DNA of 64,000 bases, from NCBI GenBank assembly GCA_008360975.2, contig CM039211.1:21548943-21612942 (forward strand). The letters are read 5' to 3'. Position numbers and translations under genes: made by a program. Of this stretch, positions 46,001-58,625 are shown piece after piece. Within the stretch, counting starts at the first letter, position 1. Each line of letters starts with the position of its first letter. The notes beneath the pieces were generated by a model. That model was not told where the DNA came from. It worked only from the letters and a program-made list of their open reading frames with translations, and searched no databases. The stretch is from Lichenostomus cassidix (Eukaryota; Chordata; Aves; Passeriformes; Meliphagidae).

Positions 46001-49000
46001 ATGGAATGAAGCCAAAATAAATGTAGACTGAATAACAGAAAAAATATCCCTGCTCTGAAATCTAAGTCTAGCCTCCCTCAAGACTTGGAAAAATGTACCA
46101 CCATCTGTTATACCATTTAAAACAAAAGAGTATAGCACAGTACAAAATGCATATTTTTGCAGTTTATATGATGATTCTCTCTCTACATGTCTCCTACTAC
46201 ACCTGTTGTTTAGATCACAACCTGATGCATTTGTGTGGCACAAGCAGTGGCTCTGCAGCTTCCTACTTTGGCTGTAATAGTCTACAAACCTGCCTTGGAC
46301 TTCCAGGGACCAAGTAAATTCTCCCATATTTTTCCTCAGTAAAATCATTGTTCCAAAACCCACTTCACACTTCTGCTAACAGTCTTATCAATAGAGGTCA
46401 CTTCTATTGAACCACCAAAACCTCCTTCCCAAACAGGGATGAATGGGAGAAAACAGACAATCCCTCTCTGATGAGGGAACTAATAAGTGTGCCCCATTCA
46501 CTAGTATAACATGGGAGAAATTTCATGTAAAAGAACCACGTTTTCAACTCAGGAGTATGTGCATCCTGGATAAGCTGAAAGAATATAGACTTCCACAAGC
46601 TGCTAGAAACAATCACAATAACTCAGAAGCTAATTTAGATTTTTGAATTCCATCTGAGACAATTTACTTGCTGTACAATTTATGGGAAGATGCCTGTGTG
46701 AAAATGAAGAAAAACACTTCACACAGTTAAGGTTTTATTTACCTTGTATAATCACTTTCATTCTTGTCACCAGAAAGCAATAAATTACAGGACAGAGCAC
46801 TTGCTGGAGCAGTGCAAAAAAGGAGACACAGGATTCAAAGGCAGCTTTGTGGATACAGCAGCTTCATTAACATTTCCTTCCTCCTTTCTAAAACTTGAAC
46901 AAGCAAAGATAAGACTGAACTTCAAAACCAGACGGACATATTTTTTCCTTTGAGTTCATCGTCTACTTTTTCTCTCTGTATCTGTTCTTAGATCCCATTG
47001 ATTTCTAAAACTTAACATTTTTCTGAGTTTCCTCTGGCTCTTTCAATTCCAAAGAAATATTGACAAAACTGCTGGAAACACTTCTGGCTACTTTAGATGG
47101 ATTCAGAGGTACCTCAGGCTTTGTTCTATCCTCAAAGAATTTGCCTGTCTGGTCACAATAAGGAAATAATGTAAGTGATAACTTTTAAGTGGCAACTGCT
47201 TGCCATCTAAAAATTCAACATTATTCCAGGACAATGTGCATTATATATTTTTTTCTCATATTTTACTTGCTTTCATCATTTTAATGAGGATGAGCAGGTA
47301 AAATAAACATTAAAATTAATTTTTGGGAGATCACCAAAATATATTGGACAGGAAGGTGGCAGTTTTAGTAATGATAAAATATTTAGTTTTCATTTACTTG
47401 ACAAATACAAACCAAAAATGACTGTGTTCCTTGGAAAGACCTTGTTTGTATTTTGAAGGTTTTTATTCACTCCATTAAGATCATATTGATACATTGTGAG
47501 ATTTTTAAATATCCAGTTTTTTAGAATCAATACTCTTTATAAATATACTTCATGTTAAGAAATTCAAGGAAAAACAAAAGAGAAAGGGTTTTTTTTTTTG
47601 AGGTTTTTAATCACCAATCTGATGAGAAGTTTGTTCAGTTTGGTTTTTAATTTATTTTTTTAAATAGAAACTGATTTACAGAGAAGATGGCAGTCAGCAA
47701 AGAAATGACACATAACGTCTCTGAAAGAAAGCCCCTTTCATGCCTTACAAGTACGTAGTCAAAATGAGTAATTGGATGAAGAGCAGATGTCAAAACTAGA
47801 AACCACAAAGTTATGGCAGCAGGCAGAGAACAAAAGAGTTAGAGGTATTTTTAAAAGCATCAGCCACTTTTCAGATGGCCACCTGCTAAGTAAGCTCCTG
47901 TCCCCTGATAGTTGAGACAATCCACACAAAGGCTCCTGACCGGTTTCTGAAACAAAAACCAACAAAAGACGCAGAACTGCCATTAGCTATCACTGATTGA
48001 AAGCAGATTGTGGCCTTGCTCTCCTCTTCCCAAATTCCCCCTTCCCCTCCTTGGATTTTGCATCTTCTGCTGTGAGCCAGAACTTCTTGAATTGCCCTCT
48101 TCAGGACAGTTTTCATGAGCACTGAAAGAGCTGCTCTTGTTCCCCATATTCTGCTATACTAGGACCAGTTTTCAGTCTTTCTCCATTCCCTATAGGTTTT
48201 TTTGGGTGGAAGCTGGGATCCTTGCATGGCAGATTTAAGCTACTGCCAACACGCTTGTTTTTCACACCTACTTTTGATGTAATTGTATGCTTATTGATGC
48301 CTGAGGATTAAACAGTGCAAAGTGCTATGAAGGAGCATTTCAGAGACCTGTGCTCTTAAGAGAGCACCCACCTCCCCCCAGATTTACACAACTGTTTGGT
48401 TTAAAATTCTGGAAGCACACAAACACTGGAATTGAGCCTGACTACTCAGTTACTGCTCTGGAGGCAAACAAAAGGAAGGAAGTGAACAAATCAGGGGGAG
48501 GCAGAGACAGATTAAGTTACCACAGACTCTGACCTCGAAGGCTCAAGAAATAAAGTCAGGGACAGCAGAGGCACTAGTTAGCTGGAAATTCCTTTGAATT
48601 CCTTTAATCCCTCAGGTCAATTTAAAGGGAAATGATCTGACCATTCTGCATCTGTGAGTGATTGAAGGCAAATAAGGAGCATTGTGTGATTTCCAGTTCA
48701 AGAAGTATATAGTACACACAGCTTTTATGAAAGCAAATACAACAAATCTCAATTGACCTAGGCTGACTAATAAACCCTGAGATGCCTCTAACATATGGGA
48801 AGCTGATGATGGTACAGACTCCACAGAATTTAAAAAAAAAAAAAAAAAGAGAGAGAGAAAGAAAATAAAAGACTCCCAACCTTCCAAGTCTCTAAAGTGA
48901 AGGAATGAAAAACAGGGAAATAATTTATTGCAATAAATGTTTTTGGCTGAAGCACTCTAGTCCCAAAATCATCCTCAATATTTAGTCTGCTATAATGTTG

Positions 49001-51229
49001 ATGGAAAAAAAAAGCCTAAAATCACATCCTACTGGGCCTCTCAGATTGAGCCTTCTGCTACATGTCTGTAAGTGGAAGCAGTCTTCCAAAGCTTGTTTAT
49101 GTAATGACACCATACAATAAGAGCCTGGCTAGAGAGGAAAGCTTTATGGGGCCTTCTAATAAATAATATTAGTGTGTAGCACTGGAAATAGCCCCATTTG
49201 GGCTTATAATGTGCAGTGATTAAGGGCTAGACCGTGCCTGTAAAAGGAACAGTTTGGCCATGGGTGTCAATTAACTCAAAAACATGCTTTCCAGAGACAA
49301 TACTTGACAGCCATCATCTCCAGACCCACCACCTATTTCTCTGTCATTCCCCTTAAATCCCAGAGGTGCCAAACATGGCAGCCCCACAGCAACAATATTC
49401 CTTCCCCATGCTGCCCAGTCTGAGTAGCCTCATTTCCCAGGGCCTGGGGCTCAGGAAATACCCAGCTGAGATTAACCTTCATTGAAAGGGTCTGAGGAAA
49501 GGCTTGCCTCCTTAAATCCATATCAACACATGGAAAGTAAAATACATAGCTGCAAGCTGGCAAACACCGAAGGGAAAGGATCAGCCAGTTGCTGGAATAC
49601 ACATGTAGGTGTATGCAACCCTTGTAATTTTTTTTTTTTTTAATGCTTGATACAAAATATTAAACTGAGTTATTTTCACAAAAATATTTTACTCCTTCAG
49701 GGTATCAATTTTTGTTCCATCCCCTACAAACTTCTGAAACACCAGGTATGACTGTAAAATGTCTGCTCCTACCTGGTCAGGTCTGCCTGACCATCTCCTT
49801 ATTATTGCCTATCTTTTCAGGCTAAGAAAATGGGCAGTCATTTTCCTCAACTGTATTTAGTTACAAAAGACTCTTCCTTGCACATTTATGTATGCACCCT
49901 TCACTCTACAATAGCAATTTATGGAGCATCAGCATTCAAATGCATGAACTCTGTGTAGTGGCTGAGCCTGGATAGAGTTTGGGTGTGTTGAACAGAAGAA
50001 GATATTTGAAGATACTCATATTTTATTTACTTAACAATAAATTTCTGTGCTTTATTTAACACTGGTATGACCCTTACAACATTTATAAATTTGAAGAAAG
50101 TAGAATTTTATATCAGAGTTGTTCTGCAGAAGATTGCCTGCCCTGCTCCTCTATATACATAATTTCTAATTCTTTAAGACAAGTATTGAATTCTTGAGAA
50201 TTGTTCTAGTTACTTGTGGGATTAATGTCTCCATTCCTTTCCTACAAGTTGAATGATTTTGACAAAACAGCAAGAGAAATAATAACACTAGCAAGAGGAA
50301 GAGCATTTGTAATGTTAATTTTAAATGCTGCATTAGATAAACAGATGGATTATTTTTCCTGGGGTTCCGAAAGCTGCTCTAGTTCTTAGCAATGATAAAA
50401 ACTATCCCCTTACTCCTTCATGCTGCTTTGTTTCCCACAAATCTGCTGACATCTTTGCAAACTGTTCCAAAGAAAACAAAACAGTATGTCTGCAAACTTA
50501 AGCCACTTTTAAAACTGATTTGAAATGTTACATCAGGATGATATGCAGGAAGATACTTTTTTAAAATAATGTTGAAGCAAAGAAATTCACACACAAATGG
50601 AAAAAACAACATAGAACTCCACAAAAATAATAGGGAAAAAAGTATAATTTTCAGCCAGACAGTTCTAAGTACCAATAATTGTTCATAGCGAGAAACTATC
50701 TCACATACCATCAGGAAAAAAAAACTTGAAATATTTCTGTACTACAAGGATCTTGAACCTTTTTCTTTTAAAAATAAAATTCACCTCTTGGCAAAATATT
50801 GACATAAACATGTCTGTTTGAAAGTTATTTAGTGCAATACATTGGTCATATCAATTGCAAGAGATAGGTTCTCAACATGGGAACAAAAAAGCTAAAGATA
50901 TGCTTAGTATGGTCTTATATCTAGAAATATGGAGAAATGTGTTTTCAGGAAGTATTAACAAAAAGAGTGTGAATACGTGCAATTAAAAACAAAGGAAGCT
51001 TGAAATAAGCCACTGTCTTGGCTCTTCCTCTCTTTCTCTACTTGGAAACACTGAATATGGGGTCAACATTGAGCCCAATAAGGTCCTGCAGATTCATGAA
51101 ATCAGAAAGTAAGGGTGTGGAAAGGGAGAGCGAAAAGCAAGGAAGAAAGAAAACAGAGCAGATGGACACAGAGGTTAATGTGTTTGCCAACTGGATAGTT
51201 TTTAGACAACAATGGGAAAAATTTAAAAA
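43062..51229. other. AT-rich non-coding DNA, no gene seen
   Basis: The longest open frames (45,923-46,363 minus, 146 codons; 43,442-43,846 minus, 134 codons) have no domain, repeated family motif or coding-like neighbours. A run of 17 A followed by GA repeats lies at 48,832-48,870 and a T-run at about 49,628-49,641. No transposon ends recognised. Unannotated regulatory elements cannot be excluded without cross-species comparison. Confidence 0.5.
48832..48870. repeat. A-run followed by GA repeat
   Basis: About 17 A then (GA)n and GAAA units. It is not preceded by recognisable retroposon sequence, so I do not read it as a SINE or processed-gene tail. Confidence 0.85.
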
Positions 51230-51705
51230 TGCAATAAAGCTGTATACAAAACCAGCAAGAGAGCTGGTTAATGCTCAAGGGTCACTTCCTCCAGGCTCAA
51301 GAATGGTGCTGCCCCAGGAAGGAAATTGAGCAACCAGGGCTGAGATCTGCATGATGAACAAGGAACTCCAGTTACAACTCAGATGTGAGCAGAAGACACA
51401 CAAGGGGGAAGCAGGGATGAATATTGGGATGTTGTCAGAGTACACAGAAATTCAGTAAGGAAGACCAAAGCCCATTTGGACTTAAATCTATCAGGCATAG
51501 CAAGCAGGCCTTGTTCAAACACATCAATAACAAAAGGAATATTAGGGAACATGTGGATTCAGTAGAGAATGGGAACCCTTGAAGCAGAGGTTGATTCAAA
51601 GGCAAAGACACTGAACAACTTTGCTTCAGACTTCACTGCCAAGGCAGTGAGAAGGGAGCCAGAGAGAAAGTCTACAGAAATTAGGATTTTCCCCTGTTGA
51701 AAATT
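51230..51705 (+). mobile_element. CR1 LINE internal fragment
   Basis: Collinear with the linker/early reverse-transcriptase part of the 40.7-kb CR1: 'gggctgagatctgcatgatgaacaaggaactcc', 'gccaaagcccatttgg', 'aacaacttt...cttcactgcc'. Both ends are missing. It stops where the opposite-strand CR1 begins. Confidence 0.75.
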
Positions 51706-52545
51706 ACAGACCAACTCCTGGCCCTGCACAGGACACCCCGAGAGTCACACCATGTGCCTGAGAGCATTGTCCAAAAGTTTCTTGAACTCTGTCAGGTTTG
51801 GTTCTGTGCCCACTTCTCTGGAGAGCCTGTTCAGTGCCCAACCACCCTCTGGGTGAAAAACCTTTTACTGATATCTAGCCTAAACCTCCCTTGACTGAGT
51901 GTCATGCCATTTCCTCAAGTCCTGTCACTGGCTGTGAGAGTGAAGAGACCAATGCCTGCCCCTCCTCTTCCCATCATGAGGGTGTTGTAGACTACATTGA
52001 GGTCTCCCCTCAGTCTCCTCCAGGCTGAACAGACAAAGTGACCTCAGCCACTCCCCACAAGGCTTCCCCTCAAGGCCCTTCACCATCCCCATGCCCTCCT
52101 TTGGACACTCTCTAACAGCTCAATGTCTTTTCTGTGTTGTGGCACCCAAAACTGCCCCCAGCACTGGAGGGGAGGCTGCCCCAGTGCAGAGCAGAGCAGG
52201 ATAATCCCCTCCCTTGCCCAGCTGGCCATGCTGTGCCTGATGCCCCCCAGGACACGAGTGACCCTCCTGGCTGCCAGGGCACTGCTGGCTCATGTTCATC
52301 TTGTCATCAACCAGGACCTCCAGGTTCCTTTCTGCAGCGCTGCTCTTCACCATCTCTTTCCCTAGTTTATACACACAATCAGGGTTGCCCAGTCCCAGGT
52401 GCAGAGTCTGACATTCACCTCTATTTAACTTCTTATGCTGGTGTTTGCCCTTGTAGCCTTCTGATTTGTTGCGGTCTCTCTGCAAGGCCCTTGTCTTTGA
52501 GGGAGTCAACAGCTCCTCCCAATGTAGTGTCATGAGCAAAGTTAC
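51706..52545 (-). mobile_element. CR1 LINE, 3' part
   Basis: The plus strand carries inverted CR1 phrases in order: 'ctgcacaggacacc', 'gagagtcacaccatgtgcc', 'ctctggagagcctgttcagtgccc', 'gaggtctcccctcagtctcc', 'ctccaggctgaacag'. It continues into coding sequence whose minus-strand reading (52,539-52,120) gives LHLGLGNPD and LEVLVDDKMNMSQQCPG, CR1 reverse-transcriptase C-terminal motifs. The very 3' tip (about 90 bp with the octamers) is missing compared with 19,289. Plus-strand frames here are shadows. Confidence 0.88.
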
Positions 52546-53985
52546 TTAGTATTCCTTCAAGTCCTAATCTATTATTTTATTTTATAAAGCTTTAATTATG
52601 CACAGCATCAAATGGACCTTTCACATTGGTTTAATATTAGCTTTATTCAAGTTCTGTGGAATATCCTGTGTTTCAAAAAATGTGGAAAACCAGTGTTAAT
52701 GCATCAGAGAGGTCACCAACTAGTTTTCTTTTCATCAATCTTGTTTAAAATTCTACTATAAAATTCTACTTTAAAACTCTTCAAATGCTGTAGACCAGAT
52801 AGTTTAACTGCTTAACATCCTTCAGAATTACTTAGAGAATGGGAAAAAATATTAGCAAGTCCACTACTATCAGCTATACAATAGCTGATTGTGACATAAC
52901 ATTTATGGAACACTTCCTCTACTTTACTACTGACACTCACTCTTACGATCTGGTTTAAATACAGAAGAACAAAGAAAGCTAAGCCTCTGTGAATAAAATG
53001 GAACAAGCCCAAAAATATACCCCAAAAACTTTTAAAACCAAATGAGGTTAAATGTTAGTGATAAAAAATTGATACATTTTATTTAATAGTACAAGTGGCA
53101 AAGAGAAAGAAAAAGGAAAGAAAGAAAGAAATAGAAAAAGAGTTGTGACTGGGTGGCAGGAGGACAGGAAGAGAGGGACAGGGTTTAGATGGAAACATAT
53201 CACCCTTCCAGGTGCTGCTTCTGTTACACAGTTTTGCTATAACAGGCGAAAGTCCTTCATGAAAATGTTTAAGTCATAAACTATAACATTTCAATCCCTG
53301 ACAGTCACATGTTGTGACTCCTGAGAAAATCATGTGCAGGACTGGGAGCTGGACTTGGTGATCCTTGTGTGTTCCTTCTAACTTGGAATATTTTGTGGTG
53401 TTCCGTGATTTCCTTGTGATAAGGAACAATACAGTTTTTAGGCTTCATTTTGAACCTTATAATCTTAAAACACAGTTTTATTTAATTTAAAATGTTTCAA
53501 TCAATCCTTTTGCAATTTGGTCTCTTACTTTCTGTTTTGAATACTTTTTATATGTTGCTTGAATATTTAATGATCAAGTCTAAATGATACTTGACTTACT
53601 TTCTATTATTTTATAGCTTAAATGCTCCTGCTTTTTGTGCCAAAGCCAGCTATGTTGTTTAGGAGTAGGTACTCTGTTACTTTCATAGCAGAATTAAGCT
53701 ACCACTCATATTTTTCTTCTCTAAAACACACAGACTTTTTATTTAAAAGAAAAAGATAAAATAATTAAAAAAGATTTAAAAAGAATGCTGACATTTAGTC
53801 ATCATTTTGTTTGCCCAGCAGGAACGCATCAACATTTAAACATGTATTATTTTTAAAACTCTGCGAAGCTGACTAATAAGATTCCATGTGTTGAATGTAG
53901 CCATTTTTAGATTAGCAAATTGTCAGAAATAACTTCTCAACCTTTTGGGGAAACTTATATTCTGACAGCATTAGAATCTAAATGT
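52546..53985. other. AT-rich non-coding DNA with a purine run
   Basis: A purine-only-like A/G tract spans about 53,100-53,141 (gaaa units). No gene seen. Confidence 0.5.
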
Positions 53986-54250
53986 CAGTCATAGAATGGC
54001 TTGGGTGGGAAGGAACCTTAGAGATCATCTATTTACACACACACACACTTCCCACCATGGGCAGGGACACTTTCCACTAGACCAGGAAAACCAAACTAGG
54101 CTAGAATCAAAACCCCATCCAGCCTGGCCTTGGACACTTACAGGGGTGGAGAATCCAAAACTTCTCCCGGAAACCTATTCCAGTGCTTCACCACTTTCAC
54201 ATTAAACAATTTGTTCATAGTATCTAATTTAATTTGACTACCCTCATTCA
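53986..54250 (-). mobile_element. CR1 LINE 3' end
   Basis: Inverted CR1 tail on the plus strand: 'catagaatggcttgggtgggaaggaacc', 'gggcagggacact', 'ccagcctggccttggacact', 'ctattccagtgcttcacca'. A small (CA)n run at 54,034-54,048 interrupts it. Confidence 0.85.
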
Positions 54251-54714
54251 TTTAAAATCAATCAGACTGAATTTTTCACCCCAGTAATGCAAGTTGATTT
54301 CTTCCCTTGCTATCATCTCGTTCTTGAATGCAATTTGATGGCTTGTAGCATAGCTCCTGGTGTCTGTCCTACAGCATTGTGACAAGACTCTGTTCCGCAG
54401 TTATTCAGTGTCACCTGCAACAAAGCAATGCTGTTTGTATCAGGTATCTGTCGGCTTTCCTCTCTTGCAAATCCAGTTAGAGTGACCATCATCCCTGCTT
54501 CCTGCCCTACAGACCTCTCTTCAGAAGCAATAGATGGACCTATTTTGAGAACACTTAGGTTATTCAGAACTCGGCTAGCAAAGTCATTTTCAGTTTTATT
54601 TCTTCCTCATTTTTTGTTATCTAGACCTAGCACAATTGGTTACTCTTTCAATAGTCATATGATCATATAGTCTAACTAAAATTCTTCTTCCCTAATATAA
54701 CACAATAGCCTAAC
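54251..54714. other. Non-coding DNA, no gene seen
   Basis: An 80-codon open frame (54,428-54,670) without features; nothing else seen. Confidence 0.45.
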
Positions 54715-54810
54715 AAATCATGGGAATATTAAGGTTGGAAAAGACCTCTAAGATCATTGAGTCCAACCTTTAACCTAACAGCAATGCGTTCACAACTAAA
54801 ACCGTATTCC
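54715..54810 (-). mobile_element. Short CR1 LINE tail
   Basis: About 95 bp: 'aaggttggaaaagacctctaagatcattgagtccaacc', the most conserved part of the CR1 3' end in reverse orientation. Confidence 0.8.
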
Positions 54811-57235
54811 CTTCCTGATTCACATTTATAAACAGTCTCTAGTTCATTTCCTTTGACACAAGATCATGAAATATCTCAGCTACAATAACTTGGATTTTCT
54901 TTTTCTTCTGCATCCTTTGGGATAGTGCATTGTCTGATTCTTAATTTTATTAAGAGGGAATGAAACTTTATCTGGCTCAAGACTAAATTAGCAATTTTTT
55001 TTAACATTTTAAGCTACGTTGAACAGAAAAATGCCATACTATTTTAGGGGGTTTTTTTGTATTATTTAAAATAAAACTAAGGGCACTTCTGAAATAAATT
55101 GACTCATTTGGAAAATGTTGATGAAGTGTCTAGAAACTAAACCTTAAATTGAAAAGTCTTCCTTTTGATTCAGGAATCGTAATAGGATTCAACCTTAATA
55201 ATTGATTTAGTATTCCATCCATACTCCCTGATATCATCATTATTCCCACTGGATAAAAATTCACAAACATTCTATTTTTGTATATTTAGTACCAAAGAAA
55301 AATACTGGCAAAAATTAGTAGCTAGAAAACCACAGCAACAGGTGCCCTACAGCATGAAGGTACTTGCAACCAGTTATGTCTTTTGCTGAAACAGCCAAAT
55401 CTTGATTGCCAGGAAGCCGTAAGAACAGGATTTGCAAATGTCAACATTTTAACCAAATATACTTGGATAGTGGATGTGAAGAGAATGTGGTACCAGCATG
55501 ACCATTCCCACATTTGCTTGCTACAGACAGAACATAGGTAAGTTGATAAAAAAAATAAGGAAAAAAAATGCTAAAAGTAAAATATTGTCCCTGGGACACT
55601 TTATGATTTTTTGTTTTGACTTCACTCCTGAAACTCATCTCCACAAAAGTAAATCAAGAGACTTTCAGGCCTTGCAATCTCCCCGATTCACAGCCATAGC
55701 AGTCACATCTTGACATTTCATGGTGTGAACCAGCCAGCTCTCATACGTTGGCAGTGAGGAACTACTGAGGAACAGCTACTAGGAAACAGTCTTGGCTTTT
55801 TAATGAAGGACTCTTGCATCAACAAAGCATGAACTTATTCAAACCAAAAAATAATACCTCACAATAGTATTGGTGTGTAAAACAGATTTTGCAGTGTCCT
55901 CAAGGAGAGATAATTATTGCACAAAGACTAATGACAAATTCTTAGAAAAACTCTCCAAAATGGCTATTCAATAGCATATGCTATTGAAGTGAATGAGACT
56001 TAACAAAAGACTTGAATGCTAACAATACTGCTATGAATGCCTCTAAATGGATCAAAAGTGACAATGAGGCTCAGAGCAAGGGTGAAGAAGTCAGAGGTTC
56101 AGATGGTATTTTCATTAATCCTTCTATCAAGGGTCAAAGGATCAAATCAGGACAGATTCATCCTACAGATGAAAGCAGGGTTGCACAGATGGTTCACCAG
56201 GAGGGCTTTGGTTTCCTTGACTTTGGGAAGATGCTCCATAAGTCATTGTTGGAGGGTGGTTTCTATGTCATGAAAGGGGTTTACGCATATTGCATGACAT
56301 TCACTAGCTTTACAGAAGAATCTCTTCAGCTGTGACCAAGTGGCAGTGGGAAACTACACCACTCTGGGTAAAGTCCTTTAAAAGCAGGAAGGAACATGTT
56401 ATTCGTAGCAGCGTCATATAAAAGAAGTAAGTTCAGCGAATGAACCCACTGTTATATGTTTATGATTCCTGTGCATCAGCAGAAACAGATTGGGAAATGA
56501 TCAAGATGTATAAGAAGTAGTTCAAGATAAAAGCTGTGATTTAACTGACCTATCAGACATTTGTTAGGAAGAGGGATGTGATTGGAAGGAAAGCTTCAGA
56601 AGATATTGATATGTGTCTCAAGAAGCAAGTAGGTCCCAGCTTTGGGAAATTACAGACTTTCTAATGGTTCTGGTAATGATTGAGGCAAAACATGGTAGCT
56701 GGACAATCAACAGATTCACATGAATGAACTGCAGGATTTCAAAAAAAGGCAGAGAAATCAAGGTAATTATGAAATAAAATATCATAAATTATCAGAAAAA
56801 TTAAAGATCTCTAATATATAGCTATAATGTGTTTTACCATTCTCAATTCACAGGGAAGCAGAATCATCTGGGATCATGAAGAAATTGTGGAAGGCATAAA
56901 GGGCACTAGTAAACTGGCAAAGGCTGACCTGGGTAATTTAAAAATAAAAGAAGTCACAGAAAATTTTACTGCAGACATGTAGCTTCAGTGCTGAGGAAAG
57001 AAAAGTTGAACCAGCCAGATGCTTTGCCCATCTCATCAGAAATTACCATTAAAAAGACAAAACCAAAACCAGCCGAACCAAAACCAACCAACCAACCAAT
57101 CAACCAAAAAAAACTCAACAAAAAACCCCCAACTAAAATAAACAAAACAACCATAACTATTCTGTAGTTTTGTGATTCTACCTCTACGGGCATTACTGAT
57201 GTACAGTGTAACATGATCAGTTTTAGGCAGCACAG
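54811..57235. other. Non-coding DNA; unidentified decayed sequence at 56,000-57,000
   Basis: 56,012-56,335 holds a 107-codon plus-strand open frame and the region to about 56,990 has a purine-rich, LINE-like texture, but I could not match it to a family. The C/A-rich simple repeat at 57,055-57,152 follows. Confidence 0.4.
57055..57152. repeat. CCAA/CAAAA-rich simple repeat
   Basis: Runs of ccaa (tetranucleotide, about 57,084-57,106) within A/C-only sequence; the opposite strand is T/G-rich. Open frames through it are artefacts. Confidence 0.85.
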
Positions 57236-57551
57236 ATTCACAGAACAATTTAGGTTGGGAAGGACCACTGAAGGTCATCTAGTCAAGCTTTCCAATTAAA
57301 GCAGCACTGGCTTCCAAGCTAGGTCAGATTGCTTAAATCCCTGATCAGAGTTTTGAAATTCTCAAGGATGGAGGATTCACAGTCTTTCAGAGTTCCTGTT
57401 TCAGTGCTTGACCATTCTTGTTCTAGATATTCAATTAAAATTTCCATTTATTCAACCTGTGACCTTTGTCTGTCATCCCTTCATTACACACCTTAGAAGA
57501 ATTTGTCTCTGTCTTCACTATACAGTGCTAGGTCATTGAAGACAGCAGCCA
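57236..57551 (-). mobile_element. CR1 LINE, outer element, 3' part
   Basis: Inverted CR1 tail: 'cacagaacaatttaggttgggaaggacc', 'ggtcatctagtcaagc', 'ctcaaggatggaggattcac'. The element is interrupted by a plus-strand CR1 and appears to resume at 58,063. Confidence 0.82.
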
Positions 57552-58062
57552 CATCTGTAGTGCTGTGTGCAGTTCTGGGTTCCTCAGTACAAGAGACATG
57601 GAGTTCCTGGAGTGGGTCTAGCAGAGGGCTATGAAGGTGATTGAGGGACTGGAGCACCTCTCTCATGAGGGAAGGCTGAGGGAGCAAGGTCAGTTCCACC
57701 CCGAGAAGAGGCGACTGAGAAGGGACCTCAGCAATGTCTACGAGTATCTGAAGGGAGGTGTCAAGAGGACAGAGCCAGGCTGTGCTTGTCTGTGCCAAGC
57801 AGTAGGACAAGAAGCAATAGGCAGAAACTAACATACAGGAAGTTCCACCTGAAGGTGATCAGCAATTTCTTTACTGTGCAGGTGACTGAGCACTACAACA
57901 AATTGCCCAGAGAGGCTGGGAGTCTTCCTCACCAGAGATACTCAAGAACCATATGGACACAATCCTGTACCATGTGCTCTAGGATGACCTTTCTTGAGCA
58001 GGGAGGCTGGACCAGACGATCCACTGAGATCCCTTCCAACCTGACCATTCTGTGATTCTGTG
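57552..58062 (+). mobile_element. CR1 LINE, inserted element
   Basis: About 510 bp, 5'-truncated. C-terminal motifs [15 protein letters not shown] and [16 protein letters not shown] in a continuous frame (57,631-57,831), then the 3' end with two ATTCTGTG octamers (58,047-58,062). Its similarity to the 43-kb CR1 end is close, so it is one of the younger subfamilies here. Confidence 0.9.
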
Positions 58063-58150
58063 AACAAGCTCCCTCCAGTCTTTTCTTATCTAGGTTAAAT
58101 ATATCCAGTTCTCTCAGCCTCCTCATAGGAGTCTGTGTGTATGTTGGAGT
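58063..58150 (-). mobile_element. CR1 LINE, outer element, resumed part
   Basis: 'ctccctccagtcttttcttatctaggttaaatatatccagttctctcagcctcctcatagg' is the inverted CR1 segment expected next after the part ending near 57,551, so the two pieces flank the inserted CR1. Confidence 0.72.
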
Positions 58151-58219
58151 CTGTAGTGGGGTGGTGGAATGTGGAAGAAAGAAAATCCAAAAAAAGATCT
58201 TAAAGGAAAAAAGGTTGAA

Positions 58220-58625
58220 AAGGCCAGAGAAGAGCAACTGAAAATAATCAGATGTCTAGAAAACGTGACCCATGGGGAAAGATTAAAAGAAATGCCATTG
58301 CTTAGCTCAAAGATAAAATTGATAGGGGAACATGGTAGCAGTGTTCAAATATATTAAAAAATGTAGACAAAGGAAGATGAGAATACCTTGTTCTCCACAT
58401 CAATGGCAGTAAGAACAAGAGGCAATGTACTTATATTGCATGAGGGAGCAAAAAATTAGATTAGGAAAAATTTCCTAAGGAAAAGGAAGGTGAAGTACTA
58501 GAACAGATAGCCTGGGGAGATAGTCAAATATTCATCACTGGAGAGTTTTTGAAACAGATTGGTGTAGTTCGTCCTGACATGAGGCACAGAATGGACTAGT
58601 ATTCAAGTCCTATTTTCTGTACTTT
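58220..58625 (+). mobile_element. Ancient CR1-like tail
   Basis: Phrases such as 'tgacccatggggaaagattaaaagaaatg', 'tggtagcagtgttcaaatatatt', 'aagaacaagaggcaatgtactt' and 'atcactggagagtttttgaaacag' follow the order of a CR1 C-terminus and 3' UTR but are far more diverged than the other copies. This suggests an older subfamily. Confidence 0.75.

Noticed and set aside
45923..46363. 146-codon minus-strand open frame
   Set aside because: No recognisable motif and the region looks like ordinary AT-rich non-coding DNA.
48832..48870. Poly(A) tail of a processed pseudogene or SINE
   Set aside because: No gene-like or SINE-like body precedes it on the plus strand and no flanking duplication was seen; it continues into a GA repeat.
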